This document shows, piece by piece, positions 46,007 through 53,093 of a DNA stretch of 58,070 nucleotides. Position 1 is the stretch's first letter, and the number at the start of each line of letters is the position of its first letter. Under the pieces are notes generated by a model. That model was not told where the DNA came from. It did no database searches and saw nothing but the letters and a program-made list of their open reading frames with translations. A program made the position numbers and the translations under genes. This stretch comes from Burkholderiales bacterium (GTDB lineage: Bacteria > Pseudomonadota > Gammaproteobacteria > Burkholderiales > Ga0077523). The stretch lies in assembly GCA_022843925.1 (NCBI GenBank), contig JALHMS010000029.1:1-58070 (forward strand), written 5' to 3'.

Positions 46007-47824
46007 GTGAAAAGATCCAATAGCTTTACGATGGCAGCCATCGGAGCCGGAGTCGCAGCAGCCATGCTGTCGACCGCCGTTTTCGCTGGTGATGTCACGG
46101 CCGATCGGCTGATCAACAGCGAGCGCGAGCCGGGCAACTGGCTCAACCACCATGGCAACCTGGAGGCCCATCGTTTCTCGGGGCTGGACCAGATCAACAC
46201 GAAGAACGTCAAGAAGCTGAAGGTCGCCTTCACCTGGGCGATGGGCGGCACGCAGGGCGGCGGCAAGGAAATCATCAAGTGGCCCTTCGCCGGTCTGGAA
46301 GGCACGCCGGTTGCCGAGAATGGCTTCCTCTACATCACCACGGGCTGGGGTGTGGTGACGAAGCTCGATACGCGCGGCGGTACGCCCCGGATGGTGTGGC
46401 AGTACAACCCGGCGCCCGATCCCGACTACGCGACGACGGTGGCCTGCTGCGGCATCAACAACCGCGGTGCGGTACTCGCCGGCAACATGGTGATCTCGCC
46501 CGTCATCGACGGCCGGATTATCGCGCTCAACAAGACCGACGGCACGAAGATCTGGGAAGCGCAGATCGCCGATCCCGGCAAGAGCGAAACCATCACGGGC
46601 GCTCCGCTGATCGTCAAGGACATGGTCGTCACCGGCATGGCGGGCGCCGAGTACGGCGTGCGCGGCTGGATCGAGGCCGTCGACATCAAGACCGGCAAGC
46701 GCCGGTGGCGCACCTACACGATCCCGGCGCCCGGCGAACCCGGCAGCGAGACGTGGAAGGACAAGCACGGCGCCTGGAAGACGGGCGGCGGCACGACCTG
46801 GGTCACCGGTTCGTACGATCCGGAGCTGAACCTCATCGTGTGGGGCACGGCCAACCCGGGTCCGGACTGGGACAACGCCTATCGTCCCGGCGACAACCTG
46901 TGGACCGATTCGACGATCGCCCTGGATGCCGACACCGGCAAGATCAAGTGGGGCTTCCAGCACACGCCGAACGATCCGTACGACTACGACTCGATCAACG
47001 AGAACACCTTCGTCGATACGCAGATCAACGGTGCGTTCCGTCGTGCGACGCTGCACGCGAACCGCAACGGCTACGCGTATGCCCTCGATCGCAAGACGGG
47101 CGAGCCGCTGTGGTGCACGCAGTTCGTGCACGAGTTGAACTGGTCGGGTGGCCTGGACGCCAAGTGCAAGCCGAAGTCCTACGACCCGAAGAAGGATGTG
47201 CAGACGTACATGCCGGGCACGGCAGCCCAGCGTGGTACCGCGACCAAGGGTCGGGGCACCATCGAAGGCGTGCTGAAGCCGGGTCACATGGGAGGCAAGA
47301 ACTGGCCGCCCACGTCCTACAGCCCGCAGACCAACATGTACTACATCCCGACGATCGACGGCTGCAACAAGGCGTTTGCCGAAGTGGCCGAGCCGGGGGC
47401 GTTCAAGCATCGCCAGTTGTTCCTGGGCGGTGCGCCGTTCTCGACGTTCGAGGATCAGGAATGCGGCCGTATCTGGGGTTCGATCACGGCGATCGATGTG
47501 GCGACCGGCAAGGTGACGAAGAAGCACACCACCAAGCACCCGCAACTGGGTGGCCTGCTGTCCACGGCTGGTGGTCTCGTGTTCGCCGGCTATGCTGAAG
47601 GCCAGGTCGTGGCGCTGGATGCCGAAACCCTCGAAGAGCTGTGGAAGTTCGAGACGGGGTCTGCCATCAATGCCCCGCCCATGAGCTACCTCGCCGACGG
47701 CAAGCAATACGTCGCCATCGAAGTCGGTCTGGGCGGCGCCTGGCCCCAGTGGTTCGTCAGCGCCACGCCGGAGCTGAAGTCCCAGGTGCCCAGCAACATG
47801 CTGTACGTGTTCTCGCTCGACTAA
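46007..47824 (+). CDS. PQQ-dependent methanol/ethanol-family dehydrogenase, lanthanide type (XoxF-like)
   Basis: 605 aa periplasmic quinoprotein. A signal peptide of about 27 residues ends VFA-GD. The eight-bladed propeller carries the family marks: the vicinal disulfide Cys147-Cys148 (VACCGINNRGA), tryptophan-docking repeats such as ALDADTGKIKWGF and AIDVATGKV, and the catalytic Asp326 in NDPYDYDSINEN. Asp328, two residues on, is the extra carboxylate that marks lanthanide-binding XoxF/ExaF/PedH enzymes; calcium MxaF has Ala or Ser there. The enzyme oxidises a primary alcohol and passes electrons to a c-type cytochrome, here encoded 122 bp downstream. The GTG has AGGGAGGAG close upstream. 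XoxJ and PQQ synthesis genes are not in the window, so methanol as substrate is likely but not certain. Confidence 0.9.
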   Translation: MKRSNSFTMAAIGAGVAAAMLSTAVFAGDVTADRLINSEREPGNWLNHHGNLEAHRFSGLDQINTKNVKKLKVAFTWAMGGTQGGGKEIIKWPFAGLEGTPVAENGFLYITTGWGVVTKLDTRGGTPRMVWQYNPAPDPDYATTVACCGINNRGAVLAGNMVISPVIDGRIIALNKTDGTKIWEAQIADPGKSETITGAPLIVKDMVVTGMAGAEYGVRGWIEAVDIKTGKRRWRTYTIPAPGEPGSETWKDKHGAWKTGGGTTWVTGSYDPELNLIVWGTANPGPDWDNAYRPGDNLWTDSTIALDADTGKIKWGFQHTPNDPYDYDSINENTFVDTQINGAFRRATLHANRNGYAYALDRKTGEPLWCTQFVHELNWSGGLDAKCKPKSYDPKKDVQTYMPGTAAQRGTATKGRGTIEGVLKPGHMGGKNWPPTSYSPQTNMYYIPTIDGCNKAFAEVAEPGAFKHRQLFLGGAPFSTFEDQECGRIWGSITAIDVATGKVTKKHTTKHPQLGGLLSTAGGLVFAGYAEGQVVALDAETLEELWKFETGSAINAPPMSYLADGKQYVAIEVGLGGAWPQWFVSATPELKSQVPSNMLYVFSLD

Positions 47825-47843
47825 CCGGCGAACTGGCAAGGTC

Positions 47844-47870
47844 GCGGGGCAGGCTTGCAGCCGGCCCCGC
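47844..47870 (+). terminator. G+C-rich hairpin between the dehydrogenase and cytochrome genes
   Basis: GCGGGGC (47844-47850) pairs with GCCCCGC (47864-47870). There is no T run, so it may be a processing or partial attenuation element that lowers cytochrome relative to dehydrogenase expression. Confidence 0.4.
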
Positions 47871-47946
47871 AGTTCGCTTCAGGGCACCGGGTCGACGCCC
47901 TCGATCCGGTGCAATTTTTGGTCACACTGCCAGGTAGAAGAAGTCA

Positions 47947-48327
47947 ATGAACATCCGCAACACAACCAGGAATCTCGGATCGGTGGCGCTGTGCGCCCTC
48001 GCTCTCTGGACGGGCCTGCCAGGGGGCGCGTCCGCCGAAACCGAAACGGGCGATCGTCCCGAGATCTACGTGCCCCGAGCGGGCGGGAGCGCCGCCTTCA
48101 ACAAGTACGGCTGCATCACCTGTCACATGGGCGACGGGCGTGGCGGGCAGAACGAAGGCGGCTACGGCGCAGACCTTCGGGTGACCAAGCTGACCGAGAA
48201 GGAATTGGGCGACGTGATCACGAACGGCCGGGCCGGCAAGGGGATGCCGTCGTTCAAGGGCATCATCGACGATGAAACCGTCGGGGTGCTCGCGAAGTAC
48301 ATCAAGGAAGACCTGCGGCTCAAGTAG
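47947..48327 (+). CDS. Periplasmic monohaem c-type cytochrome
   Basis: 126 aa. A signal peptide (cleavage near ASA-ET, about residue 30) is followed by one haem site CITCH and a methionine ligand in GKGMPSFKGIIDD, a class I cytochrome c. LTEKELGDVITNGRAGKGMPSF and VGVLAKYIKEDL are typical of small electron acceptors for PQQ dehydrogenases. Its position directly after the XoxF-like gene suggests the XoxG role, though it is shorter than the XoxG of Methylobacterium. Confidence 0.9.
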   Translation: MNIRNTTRNLGSVALCALALWTGLPGGASAETETGDRPEIYVPRAGGSAAFNKYGCITCHMGDGRGGQNEGGYGADLRVTKLTEKELGDVITNGRAGKGMPSFKGIIDDETVGVLAKYIKEDLRLK

Positions 48328-48339
48328 CCGGGGGAACGA

Positions 48340-48358
48340 GCCCGCCGCAACGGCGGGC
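48340..48358. terminator. Hairpin after the cytochrome gene
   Basis: A perfect 8-bp stem, GCCCGCCG with CGGCGGGC around CAA, 12 bp after the cytochrome stop. Without a T run it is a weak terminator candidate. The remaining 220 bp to the convergent gene hold no supported feature. Confidence 0.45.
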
Positions 48359-48580
48359 CATCGAAAGTCTTCGTGGCCCACGGCCATGACCATGGGCCGC
48401 ATGTCCTCCTCCTATGCCCTCCTCGTTCGAACGCGCCGCTGAGCGGGGCTGCCGGACGGTTGTTGTTCAGCCTGCGTCGTTCGGCCTGCGTCGTGCACAT
48501 CGCGCCCGGCTGGAGGGCGCGCATGTGTCAGGCGCTCGCAGCCCTGTCCGAACACACGTCCGCCATCCCGGCGAGGCTCA

Positions 48581-49057
48581 TTACTTCGGCTTCCTGGCCT
48601 CGGCGAGCTGTTCCGGTGTCATCCTCGCGGCGAGCTTGTCGCGCACCCACGCGAGGTCGAGTCGCTTGTAGGACTCCCCGGCGGCGATGTCCTCCTCGAT
48701 CCAGCGATATGCCTCGACGAAGTTCTTGTGTACGCCGAGACTCACCTGCACGTAGACGAACTTCATCAGTGCCTTGCCGTGCCTCGCGTCCTTGCGATCG
48801 ACGAGTTCGCGGGCGATTCTTCGCGCCTCGCCGAGATCACCGATCTCGCGGCCGCGATCGAAGGCATCCCGGCCCTGGATGAACAGACCGATGTTCCGAT
48901 TTTCGTCGTCGCACTTCTCCTGCGTCTCTTCCATGCAGACGAAGGCGTCGTCCTCGGCGGCGGCGGGCGCTGTCGCAAACACGCCAACCGCGACCGCGGC
49001 TGCGGCGAGCAAGGTCTTCACCCGCCCTGCGGCGGTCTGGAACTCTGGCGCAGTCAT
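48581..49057 (-). CDS. Exported hypothetical protein with Sel1-like character
   Basis: 158 aa. Residues 12-36 (VKTLLAAAAVAVGVFATAPA) form a signal peptide after a short N-terminal extension; a GTG in the same frame just before it is an alternative start. The mature part (FVCMEETQEKCDDENRNIGLFIQGRD, ALMKFVYVQVSLGVHKNFVEAYRWIEEDIAAGES) has spacing reminiscent of Sel1-like helical repeats (EAYRW). Two Cys near the mature N-terminus could pair. The ATG at 49057 lies 4 nt beyond the stop of the NTF2-like gene, so they are co-translated. Function unknown. Confidence 0.7.
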   Translation of the reverse strand: MTAPEFQTAAGRVKTLLAAAAVAVGVFATAPAAAEDDAFVCMEETQEKCDDENRNIGLFIQGRDAFDRGREIGDLGEARRIARELVDRKDARHGKALMKFVYVQVSLGVHKNFVEAYRWIEEDIAAGESYKRLDLAWVRDKLAARMTPEQLAEARKPK

Positions 49058-49061
49058 CGTG

Positions 49062-49550
49062 TCACCGGCCCAGGGCGGCGAGTGCCCCGGCCTTCGCCGA
49101 GTCGAAGTAGTAGGTCGCCGAACTGAACTGGCCGCTCGACCCGACCTCGAACAGGCCGACCATATCGATCTTGATGAAGTCGCCGGTCTTGCGGTCCTCG
49201 GCATTCCAAGTGAACGCGACCGCGGCCATGTTTCCCTGCACGATCACTTGTCTGATCTGGCAGGTTGCCTTGAACGCCTTGAATTCGGCATCGAAGTATT
49301 TGGCCAGATCCGCCCGGCCGGACTGCCGCGACAACGGCGACTCGCGCGTCGCGTTCGACGCGAAATACTTGGCGAAGCTCGCGCTGTCGCCCGTCTCCAT
49401 GGCGGAGTTGTATTCCTCCATCGCCTGCTTGACCAGGTGCTCCACCTGCATGGCGACGGAGCCGGCAGCGTGCGCCGTGGAAGCGGTGACCTGACCCAGG
49501 CAAAACAGCACCAGGGCAAGGTGAGGGAGGAGCGAAACGAGCCTGCGCAT
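49062..49550 (-). CDS. Exported NTF2-like (SnoaL-type) protein
   Basis: 162 aa. A signal peptide (MRRLVSLLPHLALVLFCLGQ, cleavage near AHA-AG, residue 28) is followed by a cone-shaped NTF2-like fold: VKQAMEEYNSAMETGDSASFAKYFA, RADLAKYFDAEFKAF and a closing strand pair (MAAVAFTWNAEDRKTGDF, KIDMVGLFEV). Such proteins are ligand binders or isomerases; no catalytic residues are evident. AGGAGATCCGC gives a strong ribosome site. First gene of a two-gene minus-strand unit, convergent with the dehydrogenase/cytochrome pair. Confidence 0.78.
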   Translation of the reverse strand: MRRLVSLLPHLALVLFCLGQVTASTAHAAGSVAMQVEHLVKQAMEEYNSAMETGDSASFAKYFASNATRESPLSRQSGRADLAKYFDAEFKAFKATCQIRQVIVQGNMAAVAFTWNAEDRKTGDFIKIDMVGLFEVGSSGQFSSATYYFDSAKAGALAALGR

Positions 49551-49914
49551 GCGGATCTCCTGTGCGTTCGAGTGTACGACTCCCGCCGACCACGTCCGCC
49601 GTTGTGCGTCCAGGTCATGAGGGCCGCGGAAACGTAGCACGTGCTTCCGGGGCCCTCAAGGGGAAGCGCAGCAAGGGCTGCGGCGCCGCGACGGGAAGGC
49701 GGGGACGCCTCCGGATTTCCGCCATTCGCGAATCGCGAATAGAATGCAGGCCTCAACGGGCGGGTGCGCTGCCCGCCGATGCCGAGGGAGTCCCGGTGCC
49801 CCGACCCGACCGATCGAAGAGCAGGGCATGCATCCATCCATGGGATTGTGGCTGCGAAGCTGCGTCCGCGCCCGCGTGTCGGGCGGCCCGCGGCCATCGT
49901 GCCGGGGAGTCGGC
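49551..49914. other. Divergent intergenic region before the winged-helix gene and parE
   Basis: 364 bp with no supported gene. It contains a perfect palindrome next to a -10-like TAGAAT (49740-49745), described separately. An in-frame ATG at 49828 could extend the winged-helix protein by 29 residues, but these have low-complexity Arg-rich character and no ribosome site. Confidence 0.55.
49725..49739. promoter_or_regulatory. 15-bp palindrome TTCGCGA-A-TCGCGAA, candidate operator
   Basis: Perfect 7-bp arms around one base, directly followed by TAGAAT, a good -10, on the plus strand. It lies 176 bp upstream of the winged-helix gene. An operator overlapping a promoter is the simplest reading, with the winged-helix protein as one possible binder. 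Confidence 0.45.
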
Positions 49915-50532
49915 ATGCTGAAGCCCCAGGACGTCTGCCTGCTGCTGAAGATGGTGGCTCGCGGGCCGGAACCGTGGAGCTACAGCCAGCTCGCCTGGGA
50001 GATGGGCATGTCCGCGTCCGAGGTGCACGCGGGCCTGCGGCGCGCATCGGAGGCGGGGCTCCTGGTGCTGGAGGATGGCTGGGGCGTCCCCGATGCGGCC
50101 GGTCTCGATGCGCTGCTCGTGCACGGCGTCCGATACGTCTGGAGCCCCGTACGCGGCGGCCTCGTGCAGGGCACGCCGACCGGCGCTGCTGCACCGGTGC
50201 TCGCGTCGCTGCTGCCGCCGAGCGACGAGCCCCCCGACGTCTGGCCCGATCCCGAAGGCGCGGTGCGCGGCCTTGCCTTCGAGCCGCTGTACAAGTCGAT
50301 GCCCGTGGCCGCGAAGCGCGACCCGGTGCTGCACGAACTTCTCGTGCTGGTGGATGCCATCCGCGGCGGACCCGATCGGGCCCGTGAGGTCGCCGTCCGC
50401 CAGCTTCGCCGTCGCCTCGGCACCGACGGCAAGGGGGTGCTGTCACAGATCTCTGCCGCGCGCACGCGGCAGTCCGCAAGAACCACGTTCACAGGCAGTC
50501 ATGGCAAAGAAAGGCAACGCGTACACCGCTGA
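49915..50532 (+). CDS. Winged-helix protein of unknown function, overlapping parE
   Basis: 205 aa. The N-terminal 60 residues form a winged helix (LKPQDVCLLLKMVARGPEPW, YSQLAWEMGMSASEVHAGLRRASEAGLLV). The middle (LHELLVLVDAIRGGPDRAREVAVRQL) is helical; HELLVLVDAIRGG resembles C-terminal parts of small MarR-like proteins linked to nucleotidyltransferases. The start at 49915 is favoured by GGGGAG 6 nt upstream. The last 32 nt overlap the start of parE in another frame, so the two are coupled and the protein may adjust parE expression. No family with a known function is recognised. Confidence 0.72.
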   Translation: MLKPQDVCLLLKMVARGPEPWSYSQLAWEMGMSASEVHAGLRRASEAGLLVLEDGWGVPDAAGLDALLVHGVRYVWSPVRGGLVQGTPTGAAAPVLASLLPPSDEPPDVWPDPEGAVRGLAFEPLYKSMPVAAKRDPVLHELLVLVDAIRGGPDRAREVAVRQLRRRLGTDGKGVLSQISAARTRQSARTTFTGSHGKERQRVHR

Positions 50533-52492
50533 AGACATCGAGATCCTCGAGGACCTCGCGCCGATTCTTCACCGCCCGGGCATGTACACCGACCCGGTCA
50601 ACCCGAATCACGCGCTGGTCGAGATCATCGACAACGCCGCCGACGAGGGTCTCGCCGGGTTCGCGAAGAGCGTCGCCGTCACGCTGCACGAGGACGGTTC
50701 CGCGGAGGTCATCGACGACGGCCGCGGCATCCCCGTCGACATCCACCCCGTCAAGAAGGTGCCGGCGGTGCAGGTGATCTTCACGACGCTCCACTCCGGC
50801 GGCAAGTTCCGGAAGACCGACCGCGAGGCCGTCTACCGCATCGCCGGTGGCCTGCACGGCGTGGGCGTGTGCGTGAGCAACGCACTCTCCACGAGGCTCG
50901 AGGTGGACGTGAAGCGCGACGGCGCCGCGTGGCGCATCGTCTTCGGCGACAACGGCAAGCTGCAGCAGCCGCTCGTGCAGACGGGCACCGTCGGTGCCCG
51001 CGAGAGCGGCACGCGCATCCGCTTCTGGCCCGACCCCGACTACTTCGACTCCCCCCGCATCGTGCCCTCGGACCTCGCGGCCCTGCTCCGCGCGAAGGCG
51101 ATGCTGCTGCCGGGCGTGAAGTTCACGCTGGCGATCGAGAAGGGCGGGAAGTTCGAGACGACGACCTGGCACTTTCCCGACGGCATCAAGGGCTACTTCG
51201 CCACGGCGGTCGGCGCGAGCGAGCCGGTGGCGCCCACCTTCCTCGGCGAGCGCTACATCACCGCGCAGTCCGAGTCCGACAGCTTCGCGGAAGGCGAGGG
51301 GGCGTTGTGGGCCATCGCGTGGACGCCCGAGGGCGAACTCGTCACCGAGTCGTACGTGAACATGATCCCCACGCGCCACGGCGGCACGCATGTCTCCGGC
51401 CTGCGGGAGGGCGCGTATCAGGCGATCCGCAATTTCATCGACCTGCATGCGATGGGGCAGCGGGGTCTGAAGGTCGTGCCCGAAGACGTGTGGTCGCGCG
51501 TGAACTACGTGCTCGCGGTGAAGATGCTCGATCCGCAGTTCAAGGGCCAGGTGAAGAACGAACTCATCTCGCGAGACGCTGTGAAGCTCGTGGCGCAGAT
51601 GGTGCGCGACCCGTTCGAGCTGTGGCTGAACCAGAACGTGGACGCCGGCAAGAAGATCGCCGAACTGGTGATCCGTCAGGCGATGGCCCGCACGCGCGCC
51701 GCGCAGAAGGTCGAGCGCCGCAAGTCGTCCGGCGTGGCCGTGCTTCCGGGCAAGCTCACCGATTGCGCGTCCGACGACCCCGATCGCAACGAACTCTTCA
51801 TCGTCGAGGGCGATTCCGCCGGCGGTTCGGCGAAGCAGGCGCGCGACAAGGAATTCCAGGCGGTGCTGCCGCTCAAGGGGAAGCCCAAGAACACGTGGCA
51901 GGATTCCTCCGACACGCTCTACGCGAACAAGGAGATCGAGGCCATCGCGCTCGCGATCGGCGTCGACCATCACAAGGCCGGTGAGAGTCCCGATCTCTCC
52001 GGGCTTCGCTATCGGAAGATCATCATCCTCGCCGACGCGGACGTGGACGGCTCCCACATCCAGGTGCTGCTGCTGACCCTGTTCTTCCGCCACTTCCCGA
52101 AGCTGATCGAGAAGGGCCACGTCTACGTCGCACAGCCGCCGCTCTTCCGCATCGACGTACCCGCGCATGGCAAGAACAAGCCCGCGCGAAAGCTCTACGC
52201 GCTCGACAAGCAGGAACTCGCGAGCCTCGAGGAGAAGCTCTCCGACGAAGGTGTGAAGGACGGCGCGTGGGCGGTGAGTCGCTTCAAGGGTCTCGGCGAG
52301 ATGAGCCCCGAGCAATTGTGGGAGACCACGCTGAACCCCGACACCCGGCGCATGCTGCCGGTGCTGGTGGACGACGGCGGCCTCGAGATGGCGCGCGATG
52401 TGTTCGACATGATGATGGCGCGCGAGAACGCATCACAGCGGCGGGAATGGATGGAGACGTACGGGAATCTGGTGGATGCGGATTTCTCGTAG
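50501..52492 (+). CDS. parE: DNA topoisomerase IV subunit B
   Basis: 663 aa ATPase subunit of topoisomerase IV, which unlinks daughter chromosomes. GHKL ATPase motifs are EIIDNAADEG (Mg-binding Asn/Glu), DDGRGIP and GGLHGVGVCVSNALS; the TOPRIM part has IVEGDSAGGSAKQARD, PLKGKPKNTW and DADVDGSHIQVLLLTLFFRHFP with its Asp cluster. It lacks the long insert of GyrB from Gram-negative bacteria and is close to E. coli ParE (630 aa). It overlaps the winged-helix gene. parC is downstream, with a small gene in between. Confidence 0.95.
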   Translation: MAKKGNAYTAEDIEILEDLAPILHRPGMYTDPVNPNHALVEIIDNAADEGLAGFAKSVAVTLHEDGSAEVIDDGRGIPVDIHPVKKVPAVQVIFTTLHSGGKFRKTDREAVYRIAGGLHGVGVCVSNALSTRLEVDVKRDGAAWRIVFGDNGKLQQPLVQTGTVGARESGTRIRFWPDPDYFDSPRIVPSDLAALLRAKAMLLPGVKFTLAIEKGGKFETTTWHFPDGIKGYFATAVGASEPVAPTFLGERYITAQSESDSFAEGEGALWAIAWTPEGELVTESYVNMIPTRHGGTHVSGLREGAYQAIRNFIDLHAMGQRGLKVVPEDVWSRVNYVLAVKMLDPQFKGQVKNELISRDAVKLVAQMVRDPFELWLNQNVDAGKKIAELVIRQAMARTRAAQKVERRKSSGVAVLPGKLTDCASDDPDRNELFIVEGDSAGGSAKQARDKEFQAVLPLKGKPKNTWQDSSDTLYANKEIEAIALAIGVDHHKAGESPDLSGLRYRKIIILADADVDGSHIQVLLLTLFFRHFPKLIEKGHVYVAQPPLFRIDVPAHGKNKPARKLYALDKQELASLEEKLSDEGVKDGAWAVSRFKGLGEMSPEQLWETTLNPDTRRMLPVLVDDGGLEMARDVFDMMMARENASQRREWMETYGNLVDADFS

Positions 52493-52503
52493 CCACGTGC
52501 CAT

Positions 52504-52531
52504 GTAGGAGGGGCCCATGGCCCGCTCCTAC
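52504..52531. repeat. Single REP palindrome after parE
   Basis: A lone element starting GTAGGAGGGGCC and ending GGCCCGCTCCTAC around CAT, nearly palindromic along its whole 28 bp; the two arms differ by one pair (GGGG against CCCG). It lacks the 40-nt core and second arm seen elsewhere, so it looks like a pair whose inner part was lost. It lies 12 bp after the parE stop. Confidence 0.8.
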
Positions 52532-52586
52532 GTAAACATCCTCCGGCCGTGCCACACGATCGAATGAACGAATGGAACTGGAATCG

Positions 52587-53072
52587 ATGACACGACACGC
52601 AATTCTCACCGCCCTGCTGATGCTGTCGGCGGGCTTCGCCCAAGCGGGCCCGAAGGCGAAGATCCTCGACTACGGCATCTTCTCCACCGAGCCTGTGCCT
52701 GCCGAGCAGGCGAAGGCCGGACCGCTCGGGCGGTACGCGCTGATCAAGCGCACGCGCAAGGTGCCGCTGCAGCTGGGGGTGCGCTTCGGCTTCTGCGCCG
52801 AGATCACGGGGGTCGAGGGCTTCGACGGCAAGGCGACGTTCACCGAGATCGTGCGTCACCCGGTGCTGACGCTGCCGAACGGCACCGAGGCCGCCGGCTG
52901 GAACGTCCCGCGCATGGTCACGGTGGATGGGGATCGCGCCGTCTGGTGCGGCGGACACCTGTTCCGTGAACCGCACGAACTCGTCCCGGGCAAGTGGCGT
53001 TTCACCGTGGGCGACGCCGACCGTGACTTCATCGTCGAGGAATTCGAGGCCGTCGCTCCGGCGGTCCGCTGA
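52587..53072 (+). CDS. Exported DUF3859-type protein
   Basis: 161 aa. Signal peptide MTRHAILTALLMLSAGFAQA, cleaved before GPKAK. The mature part has AKILDYGIFST, TRKVPLQLGVRFGFCAEI, EIVRHPVLTLPNGTEAAGW and LVPGKWRFTVGDADRDFIVEEF, the order of conserved blocks in DUF3859. Function unknown; the fold is likely a beta sandwich. ATG at 52572 would add five residues before the signal and is less likely. It sits between parE and parC and may be cotranscribed with them. Confidence 0.75.
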   Translation: MTRHAILTALLMLSAGFAQAGPKAKILDYGIFSTEPVPAEQAKAGPLGRYALIKRTRKVPLQLGVRFGFCAEITGVEGFDGKATFTEIVRHPVLTLPNGTEAAGWNVPRMVTVDGDRAVWCGGHLFREPHELVPGKWRFTVGDADRDFIVEEFEAVAPAVR

Positions 53073-53093
53073 ACGAACGTGATCAAAGACCGC

